Positions 7,700 through 16,022 of a stretch of 38,118 nt of DNA are shown one piece after another. The translations under genes and the position numbers were made by a program. The stretch comes from Anaerolineae bacterium. Lineage in GTDB: Bacteria; Chloroflexota; Anaerolineae; Promineifilales; Promineifilaceae. Under the pieces are notes generated by a model. That model was not told where the DNA came from and did no database searches. It saw only the letters and a list, made by a program, of their open reading frames with translations. The stretch is from positions 1 through 38,118 of the forward strand of contig JAHDWK010000045.1 of the NCBI GenBank assembly GCA_023382655.1. The letters are read 5' to 3'. Each line of letters opens with the position of its first letter. The stretch's first letter is position 1.

Positions 7700-8242
7700 A
7701 TGTCTCGTATAGGCAAGCAACCAATTTCACTACCCAAAGGGGTGAGCGTGGAAACCAAAGGGACGACGGTGCTGGTGAAAGGGCCAAAAGGGCAGCTTTC
7801 GCAGGCGCTTCACCCGGATATGCTCATCGAGCAAGAAGATGGTGTTTTGTCCGTGAAACGGCCGTCTGAAAATCGTGAGCATCGTGCTCTTCATGGTCTG
7901 ACTCGCGCTTTGTTGAACAATATGGTGGTGGGCGTGAGTGATGGCTTCACTAAAACGTTGATGATTGAAGGTGTGGGCTATCGGGCCGAAATGAGTGGCA
8001 AGAACCTGGTTCTAAACCTGGGTTATTCGCACCCTATCACCTATGAACCGCCCCAGGATGTCTCTTTTGAAGTGGAAGACCGTGGCAAGCGCGTGATTAT
8101 CAAGGGGATTGATAAACAAGCATTAGGTCAGATTGCGGCTGTAATCCGCAAACAGCGTCCGCCGGAACCTTATAAGGGCAAAGGCATTCGATACAGTGAT
8201 GAAACAATCCGTCGTAAAGCTGGTAAGGCGGGTAAGGTATAA
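7700..8242 (+). CDS. rplF: 50S ribosomal protein L6
   Basis: 180 residues, starting MSRIGKQPISLPKGVSV, the L6 signature. The C-terminal domain has the conserved GIDKQALGQIAAVIRKQRPPEPYKGKGIRY. GGGGAGG lies at 7687-7693. Upstream in-frame starts would add residues encoded within rpsH and lack a ribosome-binding site. L6 lies near the GTPase-associated centre. Confidence 0.97.
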   Translation: MSRIGKQPISLPKGVSVETKGTTVLVKGPKGQLSQALHPDMLIEQEDGVLSVKRPSENREHRALHGLTRALLNNMVVGVSDGFTKTLMIEGVGYRAEMSGKNLVLNLGYSHPITYEPPQDVSFEVEDRGKRVIIKGIDKQALGQIAAVIRKQRPPEPYKGKGIRYSDETIRRKAGKAGKV

Positions 8243-8256
8243 GAGGGTGGTTAACG

Positions 8257-8619
8257 ATGGCTATTAAATCTCGTGAAGCACGCATGCGTCGTCATCGTCG
8301 GATTCGGGCAAAGTTGTCGGGTACGGCCGAACGTCCCCGTTTGAATGTGTTCCGCAGCCTGGAACATATTTATGTGCAGGTGATTGATGATCATTCTGGG
8401 CACACGATTGTGTCGGCTTCGACGGTGGATAAGAATTTGCGGACAGAGTTGGAAGGGAAAACGAAGAGGGAGCAGGCTACGCTGGTTGGTAAGGTAGTAG
8501 CCGAACGCGCCCAGGCGGCCGGGGTGAAACAGGTGGTCTTTGATCGCGGTGGTTATTTGTATCACGGCCGTATCCGTGCCTTAGCCGATGGCGCCCGTGA
8601 AGGTGGCCTGGAATTCTAA
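8257..8619 (+). CDS. rplR: 50S ribosomal protein L18
   Basis: 120 residues, normal. The N-terminus is basic (RMRRHRRIRAKLSGTAERPR), followed by the family core LNVFRSLEHIYVQVIDD. The end has FDRGGYLYHGRIRALADGAREGGLEF. L18 binds 5S rRNA with L5. Confidence 0.97.
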   Translation: MAIKSREARMRRHRRIRAKLSGTAERPRLNVFRSLEHIYVQVIDDHSGHTIVSASTVDKNLRTELEGKTKREQATLVGKVVAERAQAAGVKQVVFDRGGYLYHGRIRALADGAREGGLEF

Positions 8620-8630
8620 AGGAGACAACA

Positions 8631-9149
8631 ATGGGCCAGAGAAGACAATCGTTTGAACAAGAATATGATGAGCGCATTATTGATATTGCCCGCGTGGCGA
8701 AAGTGGTGCAAGGTGGCCGCCGATTTGCTTTCCGTGTGACCGTTGTCGTCGGTGACAACAAAGGGCGTGTGGCCGTAGGTATAGGCAAAGCGCGTTCGGT
8801 GCCGGATGCTATTCGCAAAGGGCTGGAAGCCGCGCGCAAATCCCTGGAATCGGTCTCGATTGTGGGAAGCACCATTCCTCATGAGATTGTGGGGCGGCAT
8901 GGCGCAGCACGGGTGTTTTTGAAGCCGGCTTCACCGGGTACCGGTGTTATTGCCGGTGGCGGTGTGCGTGCGGTGATCGAAGCAGCCGGATACAAAGACA
9001 TTTTGTCCAAGTCGTTGGGCAGCGATAATTCCTTAAATGTGATGCTGGCGACGATGGATGCCCTACGTAACCTGAAGCATATAGACCAGGTGGCCGCAGA
9101 CCGGGGCAAGAGCAAAAATGAAATTGCGCCATTTTGGAGTCGGAACTGA
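8631..9149 (+). CDS. rpsE: 30S ribosomal protein S5
   Basis: 172 residues. The N-terminal double-stranded RNA-binding part has VAKVVQGGRRFAFRVTVVVGD. The C-terminal part has ARVFLKPASPGTGVIAGGGVRAV and AAGYKDILSKSLGS. S5 affects decoding fidelity. The stop codon overlaps rpmD by one base (TGATG). GGAG is well spaced before the ATG. Confidence 0.97.
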   Translation: MGQRRQSFEQEYDERIIDIARVAKVVQGGRRFAFRVTVVVGDNKGRVAVGIGKARSVPDAIRKGLEAARKSLESVSIVGSTIPHEIVGRHGAARVFLKPASPGTGVIAGGGVRAVIEAAGYKDILSKSLGSDNSLNVMLATMDALRNLKHIDQVAADRGKSKNEIAPFWSRN

Positions 9150-9334
9150 TGGCTAAGAAATTACTCGTGACGTATGCCAAAAGTGGCATTGGTTATAAAG
9201 AGGATCAAAAGGGGACGGTTCGTGCCCTGGGATTGACTAAATTGAACCAGACGGTGGAGCATGAAGACACGGCCGTGATTCGCGGCATGATCAACAAAGT
9301 CAGCCATCTGGTGACAGTGGAAGAGGTGGAATAA
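9149..9334 (+). CDS. rpmD: 50S ribosomal protein L30
   Basis: 61 residues, typical L30. It reads LVTYAKSGIGYKEDQKGTVRALGLTKLNQTV with conserved GTVRALGL, and ends with MINKVSHLVTVEEVE. The ATG at 9149 overlaps the rpsE stop, with TTGGAG just upstream in the end of rpsE. The ATG at 9134 is inside rpsE and adds non-family residues. Confidence 0.96.
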   Translation: MAKKLLVTYAKSGIGYKEDQKGTVRALGLTKLNQTVEHEDTAVIRGMINKVSHLVTVEEVE

Positions 9335-9335
9335 G

Positions 9336-9794
9336 ATGCAATTACACGATCTGCGCCCCGATTCAGGATCGAAGAAAAAGCGCAAGCGAGTGGGTCGTGG
9401 TATTTCTGCCGGGCAGGGTAAAACTGCCGGTCGGGGTACCAAAGGCCAGAATGCCCGTAGTGGCGGTGGCAAAGGCAAATACTTTGAAGGTGGTCAGTTG
9501 CCATTGGCCCGCCGTTTGCCCTTTAAGCGTGGTTTTACCAACATTCGCAAAATCTATTACAAACCGGTGAATTTAGGCAGCTTGAACGAGATAGATTTTG
9601 GCGATATTGAAGTGACGCCAGAGGTCATGGCGGCAGTTGGCTTGATCAAAAAGCCCACAGACCCAGTTGTCATCCTGGGTGATGGGGAGCTAACTGCCAA
9701 ATTGACCGTGAAAGCGCATCGCTTCTCAGAATCAGCCAAAAGCAAAATCGAAGCGGCCGGTGGGGCCATCGAGGTGCTGCCTTATGCAGCATGA
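9336..9794 (+). CDS. rplO: 50S ribosomal protein L15
   Basis: 152 residues. It begins MQLHDLRPDSGSKKKRKRVG, then the glycine-rich signature GRGISAGQGKTAGRGTKGQN, and ends SKIEAAGGAIEVLPYAA. L15 is a late-assembly core protein of the large subunit. Its start is 1 base after the rpmD stop. Confidence 0.97.
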   Translation: MQLHDLRPDSGSKKKRKRVGRGISAGQGKTAGRGTKGQNARSGGGKGKYFEGGQLPLARRLPFKRGFTNIRKIYYKPVNLGSLNEIDFGDIEVTPEVMAAVGLIKKPTDPVVILGDGELTAKLTVKAHRFSESAKSKIEAAGGAIEVLPYAA

Positions 9795-9840
9795 GCCTTG
9801 TGAAGTTCTTGGATAATCACGAAGGAAGTGAGGAGCAACT

Positions 9841-11205
9841 ATGATTGAATCAATGCGCGCCGCCTTTGCCTTACCCGATCTACGCCGGCGGATTTTGTTC
9901 ACTATCGGTTTGTTAATTATTTACCGATTGGCGGCCAATATTCCCGTGCCTGGTGTTGATCTGGAAGCCTGGACGGCGTTTACGCAACAAGCCAGCCCGA
10001 ATGCGGTGATTGGCTTTTTAGACCTGCTGTCTGGCGGAGCGGTCAGAAACTTCTCGGTGATGGCGATGGGGGTATATCCCTATATTACCGCCTCCATCAT
10101 TATTCAATTGCTAACGCCCATCATCCCTCAGCTTCAAGAACTTTCTAGCGAAGGAGAAACGGGTCGGAATAAGATAAGCCGTTATACCTACTATCTAACT
10201 GTGCCGCTGGCGCTTTTCAATGCTATTGGGCAGATTCGTCTGGTAGGTTTCAGCTTAGGCGCTGGTGGTTTGGAATTTATTATGCCCAACTTCGGTTTTG
10301 AAGCAGGTCAGATATTGCCCACCTTGACCACTTTGTTTGCCATGTTGGGCGGCACTATGTTTGCCATTTGGCTAGGTGATCTGATTACAGAAGACGGTAT
10401 TGGTCAAGGGATTTCGCTGATTATTTTCAGCGGCATTGTGGCCGGTATTTTGCCGGGATTGGCGCAGCTTTTTGCCCCAGATAATACAACGGCGCAAACG
10501 GTGTTTATGGTTGTTGCCTTTGTGTTGATTACATTAGCGACGTTGTTTGTCATTGTGGTGGTGCAAGAAGGACAAAGGCGGATACCGGTGCAGTACGGCC
10601 GTCGTGTGCGTGGCCGTAAAGTATACCAGGGGCAAAGTAGCTATGTGCCGCTCAAAGTAAATACGGCTGGTATGATCCCGATCATCTTTGCCAACTCTAT
10701 CGTCATCTTCCCCCCTCTTATTGCCGGTCTGTTTGTGGACAGCAGCAATGAATTTATCGCCAACGCCGCGCAAACTATTGCTGGCTTTGCCAACCAGGAT
10801 CCAGGTAGTATCGGTTTCTACCTCTACTGGCTCACTTTCTTCTTGTTAGTGGTAGGCTTCACCTTCTTTTACACCGATGTGATGGTACGCCAACAAAATA
10901 TACCGCAAACATTGCAACGGCAGGGCGGTTTTATACCCGGTATCCGGCCCGGCAAACGCACGGAAGTGTATGTGATGTCCGTAGTCCGGCGTATCACCTT
11001 TGCCGGTGCTGTATTTTTGGGTGTTATTGCTATCTTGCCTGGTTTGATGCAGTTCGTCGGTTATGTGATTGGCATCCCTGGTTTGCAAAACGCGGCATTG
11101 GTTATTAGCGGCTCTGGTCTGATCATCGTGGTAGGTGTGGTCATTGATACCATGCGCCAGCTCGAATCGCAGTTGCTCATGCGGCAATATGAGGGTTTCC
11201 TGTAG
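9841..11205 (+). CDS. secY: Preprotein translocase subunit SecY
   Basis: 454 residues with about ten hydrophobic segments, slightly longer than E. coli SecY (443). Hallmarks are IYRLAANIPVPGVD near residues 28-41, YPYITASIIIQLLTPIIPQL (the plug and lateral-gate region), the cytosolic loop QEGQRRIPVQYGRRVRGRK, and GFIPGIRPGKRTEVY. SecY is the pore of the Sec channel in the inner membrane. It lies between rplO and adk in the standard spc order. GAGGAG sits before the ATG. Confidence 0.98.
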   Translation: MIESMRAAFALPDLRRRILFTIGLLIIYRLAANIPVPGVDLEAWTAFTQQASPNAVIGFLDLLSGGAVRNFSVMAMGVYPYITASIIIQLLTPIIPQLQELSSEGETGRNKISRYTYYLTVPLALFNAIGQIRLVGFSLGAGGLEFIMPNFGFEAGQILPTLTTLFAMLGGTMFAIWLGDLITEDGIGQGISLIIFSGIVAGILPGLAQLFAPDNTTAQTVFMVVAFVLITLATLFVIVVVQEGQRRIPVQYGRRVRGRKVYQGQSSYVPLKVNTAGMIPIIFANSIVIFPPLIAGLFVDSSNEFIANAAQTIAGFANQDPGSIGFYLYWLTFFLLVVGFTFFYTDVMVRQQNIPQTLQRQGGFIPGIRPGKRTEVYVMSVVRRITFAGAVFLGVIAILPGLMQFVGYVIGIPGLQNAALVISGSGLIIVVGVVIDTMRQLESQLLMRQYEGFL

Positions 11206-11787
11206 ATGGTTACTTTTATTGTCTTGATGGGCGCTCCCGGGGCCGGCAAGGGTACCCAGGCAAAATTGCTGCAAGAAAAGCTAGGATTGCCCCAGGTGGC
11301 TACCGGCGATTTGTTCCGGGCGAACCTCAAGCATCAGACAGAGTTAGGCAAGCTGGCTAACTCGTATATGGAAAAAGGCGCCCTGGTGCCGGATGAAGTG
11401 ACCGTAGCAATGGTCAAGGATCGTCTGGCGCAGCCGGATTGTGCCAATGGTGTTATCCTGGATGGTTTCCCGCGTACTGTGGCCCAGGCCGACGCGCTGG
11501 ATCATCTGCTGGCAGAGGAGTTTAATACCAAAATAAACATTGTGCCGCACATTCACGTGGATGTGGAAGTGCTGGTGGAACGGCTGCAAAAACGGGCCGA
11601 GATTGAGGGGCGCGCGGATGACAATGAAGAGACCATTCGCCGCCGGATGGCTGTATATGAAGAAGCCACCGCCCCTCTGTTGGCCTATTATGCAGCGCGT
11701 GGGCTGTTGGTAGAGATTAATGGCGACCGGCCAATTGAAGCAGTACAGGCCGAGCTTTTGCAGAAGATCGCTCAAGCAAGTTCATAA
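11206..11787 (+). CDS. adk: Adenylate kinase, short-lid form
   Basis: 193 residues. Makes 2 ADP from ATP and AMP. The P-loop is GAPGAGKGT (residues 9-17). AMP-binding and lid-region motifs include ATGDLFRANL, GVILDGFPRTVAQA and RADDNEETIRRRM. The zinc-finger LID insertion of long bacterial forms is absent, which explains the short length. The ATG follows the secY TAG with no gap, so the two are translationally coupled. In most bacteria map and infA come next, but here 176 bases without a gene lead to rpmJ. Confidence 0.96.
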   Translation: MVTFIVLMGAPGAGKGTQAKLLQEKLGLPQVATGDLFRANLKHQTELGKLANSYMEKGALVPDEVTVAMVKDRLAQPDCANGVILDGFPRTVAQADALDHLLAEEFNTKINIVPHIHVDVEVLVERLQKRAEIEGRADDNEETIRRRMAVYEEATAPLLAYYAARGLLVEINGDRPIEAVQAELLQKIAQASS

Positions 11788-11963
11788 GTGGTTAATGGAA
11801 GAGGATTTCCGGCCATTTTCTGGACGAAAACGACAAATGGTGGCAAAATAGGCGATTGCTGTAAGCAACCCATCAATGTTGCCTGAATAAGTGAAAACTT
11901 GTGATTGGTAAGGGCGGTCACGGCCGTTCCCCTGATAATCACCTGTTGGTAGGAGCAAGTATC
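11788..11963 (+). other. 176-base gap where map and infA normally lie
   Basis: No reading frame here resembles methionine aminopeptidase or IF-1 in either strand. The stretch holds one ACGGCCGT at 11,920, the only copy in an ordinary gap between intact genes. A ribosome-binding AGGAG at about 11,951-11,955 serves rpmJ. Confidence 0.5.
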
Positions 11964-12077
11964 ATGAAAGTTACATCGTCGGTAAAACGTCGTTGTCCAA
12001 AATGCAAAATCATTAAACGCAAGGGTGTTGTGCGTGTCATTTGTGTGGATCCTAATCACAAACAGCGCCAGGGGTAA
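11964..12077 (+). CDS. rpmJ: 50S ribosomal protein L36, zinc type
   Basis: 37 residues, the exact L36 length, beginning MKVTSSVKRRCPKCK and ending NHKQRQG. The zinc ligands are Cys11, Cys14, Cys27 and His32, so it is the zinc-binding (C+) form. GGTAGGAGC precedes the ATG at good spacing. It is too short for ordinary gene-length cut-offs but unmistakable. It sits immediately before rpsM, as in the alpha operon of most bacteria. Confidence 0.96.
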   Translation: MKVTSSVKRRCPKCKIIKRKGVVRVICVDPNHKQRQG

Positions 12078-12083
12078 AAAATT

Positions 12084-12464
12084 ATGGCTCGTATAGCTGG
12101 TATTGATATTCCGCGAGATAAACGGGTAGAAATTAGTTTAACGTACATTTATGGCATTGGAAAACCAACCAGCCATCAAATTTTGCAGCAAGCCGGCATT
12201 AACCCGGATACCCGTGTCAAAGATTTGTCTGAGGCAGAAGTGTCTCAACTGCGCCAGATCATTGACAGCGACTGTGTGGTGGAAGGGGATTTACGGCGTG
12301 AAATTAATTTGAACATCAAACGGCTGTCCGAAATTGGCTGCTATCGCGGTTTACGCCATCGCCGGCATTTGCCGGTGCGTGGTCAACGCACACGCACCAA
12401 TGCGCGCACACGCAAAGGACCGAAGAAGACGGTTGCCGGACGTGGTCGTCGCAAGGGCAAGTAA
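12084..12464 (+). CDS. rpsM: 30S ribosomal protein S13
   Basis: 126 residues. The N-terminus is MARIAGIDIPRDKRVEISLT, followed by YIYGIGKPTSHQIL (helix-hairpin-helix). The basic tail has GLRHRRHLPVRGQRTRTNAR and ends GRGRRKGK, as in the family. S13 bridges to the large subunit and touches P-site tRNA. Confidence 0.97.
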   Translation: MARIAGIDIPRDKRVEISLTYIYGIGKPTSHQILQQAGINPDTRVKDLSEAEVSQLRQIIDSDCVVEGDLRREINLNIKRLSEIGCYRGLRHRRHLPVRGQRTRTNARTRKGPKKTVAGRGRRKGK

Positions 12465-12472
12465 TCAATAAA

Positions 12473-12497
12473 GTCAAGGGCCATAGAAGCCCTTGAC
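12473..12497 (+). terminator. Hairpin between rpsM and rpsK
   Basis: A perfect 9-bp stem (12,473-12,481 with 12,489-12,497) closes a 7-base loop and is followed by CGGTTCTT. The U-tract is poor, so it may only attenuate transcription or protect mRNA ends within the alpha operon. Confidence 0.4.
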
Positions 12498-12523
12498 CGG
12501 TTCTTACTACTCAGGGAGAAAGT

Positions 12524-12916
12524 ATGGGACGTAGAAGACAAGCACAAACACGCAAAAAAGCGAAGAAGATGGTGCCTGAAGGCAAGGCGCATGTTTATGC
12601 CACCTTCAATAATACCATTGTGACTATTACAGACATGAACGGGAATACCGTTTCCTGGTCGAGCGCCGGTCACGCCGGCTTTAAAGGTTCGCGCAAAAGC
12701 ACCCCGTATGCGGCCCGGTTAGCGGCACAAAATGCGGCCAGAGAAGCCCATGATAATGGGATGCAGGAAATGGATGTGATCGTGAACGGCCCTGGCCCCG
12801 GTCGGGAACAAGCCATTCGCTCATTGCAATCGTCCGGTATCAGGGTGCGCAGTATTCGGGATATTACGCCGGTGCCACATAATGGCTGCCGCCCTAAGAA
12901 AAAGCGCCGCGTTTAG
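12524..12916 (+). CDS. rpsK: 30S ribosomal protein S11
   Basis: 130 residues. Conserved S11 parts are AHVYATFNNTIVTITDMNG, then SAGHAGFKGSRKSTPYAA, and the C-terminal IRDITPVPHNGCRPKKKRRV. S11 forms the platform near the E-site mRNA. GGGAG lies before the ATG. It is in standard order after rpsM. Confidence 0.97.
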   Translation: MGRRRQAQTRKKAKKMVPEGKAHVYATFNNTIVTITDMNGNTVSWSSAGHAGFKGSRKSTPYAARLAAQNAAREAHDNGMQEMDVIVNGPGPGREQAIRSLQSSGIRVRSIRDITPVPHNGCRPKKKRRV

Positions 12917-12920
12917 TTTC

Positions 12921-12947
12921 GTAGGACAATTTTCAAAATTGTCCTAC
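12921..12947. repeat. 27-base palindrome, copy A of a dispersed family
   Basis: GTAGGACAATTTT (12,921-12,933), one C, then its perfect reverse complement (12,935-12,947). A near-identical palindrome with the same GTAGG ends and the same ATTTTCAAAAT centre is at 31,879-31,905. It lies in the rpsK-rpsD gap, 5 bases after the rpsK stop, so it can also act as an mRNA hairpin. Confidence 0.7.
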
Positions 12948-13014
12948 TCTACATTGAGAGGGAAGACGGGTTGCCAAGCCTGTAAACCTCTCTGATTAAT
13001 ATGGAGGTACTAAG

Positions 13015-13656
13015 TTGGCAAGACATACTGATCCAGTTTGTAAACTTTGTCGCCGCGAAGGTGAAAAGTTATTTTTGAAAGGGTCACGGTGCTTAACCCC
13101 CAAATGTTCGTTTGAGCGCCGTTCCTACCCACCGGGACAGCACGGCCGTGACACCCAATTTCGGCGTGGCCGCGCCTCAGACTATCTGATGCAGTTGCGC
13201 GAAAAACAAAAAGCGCGCCGCATCTATGGCGTCTTTGAACGGCAATTCAGCCGCTATTTCCGCAAAGCGACCCGCCAGGTGGGCCTCACCGGTACCAATT
13301 TGTTGGTGCTGTTGGAAACCCGCATGGATAACGTTGTTTATCGTTTAGGGTTAGCCGATTCGCGGGCCCAGGCACGCCAACTGGTGAGCCATGGTCATTT
13401 TATGCTGAACGGCCGTAAAATTGATGTGCCCTCCGCTCTGGTAAAACCCGGCGATGTGATTACCATCCGCCCTCAGAGCAGTAGCCGCACCTACTTCAAA
13501 GAATTACGGCAGGACCTTGATGATCGCCGGGTACCTGCCTGGCTGGCATTAGACGTTAAAAACCTGTCAGCTACAGTGAAGAACTTCCCGGCACGGGAAG
13601 ATATGGATGTTTCCATTAACGAACAGCTTGTCGTGGAATATTACTCCCGACGCTAA
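13015..13656 (+). CDS. rpsD: 30S ribosomal protein S4, zinc type
   Basis: 213 residues from a TTG start at 13,015, with GGAGGT at 13,003-13,008. The N-terminus has a zinc site with Cys9, Cys12, Cys26 and Cys31 (CKLC and CLTPKC). The S4 domain follows near residues 100-160 (LETRMDNVVYRLGLADSRAQ and ARQLVSHGHFMLNGRKID). S4 begins small-subunit assembly and can regulate the alpha operon. Two ACGGCCGT motifs lie at 13,142 and 13,409, read as HGR and NGR. Confidence 0.96.
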   Translation: MARHTDPVCKLCRREGEKLFLKGSRCLTPKCSFERRSYPPGQHGRDTQFRRGRASDYLMQLREKQKARRIYGVFERQFSRYFRKATRQVGLTGTNLLVLLETRMDNVVYRLGLADSRAQARQLVSHGHFMLNGRKIDVPSALVKPGDVITIRPQSSSRTYFKELRQDLDDRRVPAWLALDVKNLSATVKNFPAREDMDVSINEQLVVEYYSRR

Positions 13657-13698
13657 TCTGATTCACTGTTCTTACTCGTTTTTAGGGAGGTTTTTACG

Positions 13699-14661
13699 TT
13701 GGCTATTAACAACCTTATTTTGCCCAAAATTGAAAGCACTGCCATGTCTCATGAATATGGCCGGTTTGTCATTGGCCCATTGGAAAGAGGCTACGGTACT
13801 ACGTTGGGGAACTCACTACGCCGCGTTTTGTTGGCATCGTTGCCAGGCGCTGCAATTACTTCCATCAGAGTCACCGATGTACCGCATGAGTTTTCCGCCA
13901 TTGCGCATGTGCGTGAAGATATGATGCAGTTGATCCTTAATGTGAAACAACTGCGTCTGAAATTGCACGGGACGGATACCGCCCGGCTGCGCCTGGAAGT
14001 GCATGGCGCCGGTACAGTCACGGCGGCTGACCTGCAAACGCCGCCGGAAGTGGAAGTCGTCAATCCCGATTTGTACCTGTTTACCGTTGACTCGGATGAG
14101 GCATTTCTGGAAATAGAGATGACGGCCGAGACAGGTCGTGGTTATTCCCCGGCCGAAGAACGGGGTCGTCTGCCGATTGGTGAACTGCCTGTGGACGCCA
14201 TTTACAGCCCCATCCGCCGGGTGGGGTATGAAGTGGAAAAGACGCGGGTGGGCCAGGTGGCAGATTATGACCGCATTGTGATGCAGATCTGGACGGATGG
14301 CACCATCAAACCGGAAGATGCCTTGGCGCAATCTGCTCAGATCATGATGCAGGTCTTGCGGCCGATTGCCGGTGTTAGCGAAGAAACATTCATGCCGGAA
14401 GAGGTAGAAGAAGAGGAAGAAGGCTCCATTCCCAATGAGCTTTACGACACACCAATTGAGCAGCTTGATTTGAGTGTGCGGGTCTTTAACTCTTTGAAAC
14501 GTACCGGTATCACCAAAGTGGGCGAGATGTTGGATATGCTGGATCGTGGCGAAGAAACGATGCTGGCTATCCGTAACTTTGGTGAAAAATCCCTGGATGA
14601 GCTAAAAGCCCAGTTACGGGTGAAAGGCTTTTTGCCAGAGGAAGATGGCGATAAAGCCTGA
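13699..14661 (+). CDS. rpoA: DNA-directed RNA polymerase alpha subunit
   Basis: 320 residues from a TTG start, with GGGAGG at 13,685-13,690. The N-terminal domain (about 1-230) has YGRFVIGPLERGYGTTLGNS and LRRVLLASLPGAAITSIRV, the dimer and assembly surface. A very acidic linker follows (EEVEEEEEG near residue 235). The C-terminal domain (about 255-318) has LDLSVRVFNSLKRTGITKVG and LAIRNFGEKSLDELK, which contacts promoter UP elements and activators. The gene sits between rpsD and rplQ as usual. Confidence 0.97.
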   Translation: MAINNLILPKIESTAMSHEYGRFVIGPLERGYGTTLGNSLRRVLLASLPGAAITSIRVTDVPHEFSAIAHVREDMMQLILNVKQLRLKLHGTDTARLRLEVHGAGTVTAADLQTPPEVEVVNPDLYLFTVDSDEAFLEIEMTAETGRGYSPAEERGRLPIGELPVDAIYSPIRRVGYEVEKTRVGQVADYDRIVMQIWTDGTIKPEDALAQSAQIMMQVLRPIAGVSEETFMPEEVEEEEEGSIPNELYDTPIEQLDLSVRVFNSLKRTGITKVGEMLDMLDRGEETMLAIRNFGEKSLDELKAQLRVKGFLPEEDGDKA

Positions 14662-14670
14662 GAATTCCTG

Positions 14671-14722
14671 GTTCGTAGTGACGGCTTCAGCCGGGTTCCC
14701 GGCTGAAGTGGTGGCTACGAAC
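14671..14722. repeat. Long two-part hairpin between rpoA and rplQ
   Basis: An outer 8-bp stem (14,671-14,678 with 14,715-14,722) surrounds an inner perfect 11-bp stem (14,685-14,695 with 14,698-14,708) with a two-base turn. There is no U-tract. The ends read GTTCGTAG and CTACGAAC. It looks like a dispersed palindromic element, or a processing or stability hairpin between rpoA and rplQ. Confidence 0.6.
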
Positions 14723-14747
14723 ACAGAGATAGAACGAGGTAACGATA

Positions 14748-15173
14748 ATGCGACATAGAGTACATGGTCGTAGACTGAATCGCAGCACGGCGCATCGGAA
14801 CGCCTTACGCAAAAATATGGTGTCCGATCTCATTTGCTACGAACAGGTGTTAACGACAGAAGCAAAAGCCCGCATGTTGCGGCCAACGGCCGAAAAAATG
14901 ATCACCCTGGCCAAACGGGGTATTACCAGTGGTAAGGAAAATCCGCAACAGGAAGTCCATGCGCGTCGTCTGGCGGCCGCCCGGATTGCTCGTTATCGCC
15001 TGGTGAAAGATGACGATGGCAACGTAGAAGAAGTGGATGTTGTGAAGAAACTCTTCGACGATGTAGCCCCCCGTTTTATGGATCGCTCTGGTGGTTATAC
15101 CCGCCTGGTTAAAATTGGTAAACGCGCCGGTGACAATGCGGATATGGCCATGCTGCTGCTGGTTGAGGATTAA
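14748..15173 (+). CDS. rplQ: 50S ribosomal protein L17
   Basis: 141 residues. The start MRHRVHGRRLNRSTAHRNAL and RKNMVSDLICYEQVLTTEAKA are the L17 signature. The end has GGYTRLVKIGKRAGDNADMA. There is an insertion relative to the 117-127 residue family members around residues 85-108 (KDDDGNVEEVDVVKKLFDDV), as seen in many bacteria. truA follows after 2 bases. Confidence 0.97.
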   Translation: MRHRVHGRRLNRSTAHRNALRKNMVSDLICYEQVLTTEAKARMLRPTAEKMITLAKRGITSGKENPQQEVHARRLAAARIARYRLVKDDDGNVEEVDVVKKLFDDVAPRFMDRSGGYTRLVKIGKRAGDNADMAMLLLVED

Positions 15174-15175
15174 TC

Positions 15176-15961
15176 TTGCCCCAGTATGCTGCTCTGCTTG
15201 AGTATGATGGCACAGCTTATCATGGTTTCCAACGGCAAAAAGCTGAGCAACCATCCATTCAGAGTAAACTTGAAGAGGCGCTTTACCAAGTTACACAGCA
15301 GCCGGTAGTGGTGACCGGCGCCGGCCGAACTGATGCGGGCGTTCATGCGCTGGGTCAGGTCGTCGGCTTTACAATCGAATGGCGGCATGGCCCGGAGGCT
15401 TTGCAAAATGCACTGAATGCGCATTTGCCAGACGACATAGCTATTTTACAACTGAAAGAGACCCTATCTCGGAATGAGGGGCAATCTCCTTTTCATCCCC
15501 GGTTTGATGCCCGGCGGCGGGCGTATCAATATGTGGTATTGAATACACCCACGAGACGCCCGATGGCCAGATTGTATAGCTGGCAGGTGACACGGCCGTT
15601 ACGCATAGACCAGATGAATATGGCTGCTGCTACCCTACACGGTGAGCACAATTTTGCCACCTTCGGGCAGCCACCCAAAGGGGAAAACTGTGTGCGGCAT
15701 GTGTTTGCCGCCCGGTGGCAACAACAAGGGGAAAACCTGCTCTTTTTTATTGAGGCAAATGCTTTTTTATACCGAATGGTACGGAGCATTGTTGGCTCTT
15801 TGAAATTAGTTGGAGAAGGGTCCTGGACAGTAGATCATTTTGTGACTGCGTTTCAGAGTCAGGATCGGGCTATGGCTGGCCCCACCGCCCCGCCACAGGG
15901 GTTGTTCCTGGTATCTGTGACCTATGATAATTTAAAATTTGAATTGGGCATTAGAGATTGA
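15176..15961 (+). CDS. truA: tRNA pseudouridine(38-40) synthase TruA
   Basis: 261 residues from a TTG start 2 bases after rplQ. Converts uridines 38-40 of the anticodon arm to pseudouridine. The catalytic Asp53 lies in TGAGRTDAGVHALGQV. Other family parts are LEYDGTAYHGFQ, FHPRFDARRRAYQYVV and NAFLYRMVRSIVGSL. The rplQ-truA-rplM-rpsI order is common in Gram-positive and Chloroflexota genomes. One ACGGCCGT lies at 15,592. Confidence 0.95.
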   Translation: MPQYAALLEYDGTAYHGFQRQKAEQPSIQSKLEEALYQVTQQPVVVTGAGRTDAGVHALGQVVGFTIEWRHGPEALQNALNAHLPDDIAILQLKETLSRNEGQSPFHPRFDARRRAYQYVVLNTPTRRPMARLYSWQVTRPLRIDQMNMAAATLHGEHNFATFGQPPKGENCVRHVFAARWQQQGENLLFFIEANAFLYRMVRSIVGSLKLVGEGSWTVDHFVTAFQSQDRAMAGPTAPPQGLFLVSVTYDNLKFELGIRD

Positions 15962-16022
15962 AGATGGTTCAATTTCCAATTTCCAATTATCTAACCTGCG
16001 AAGTATTTTTGGGAGAGATAGA

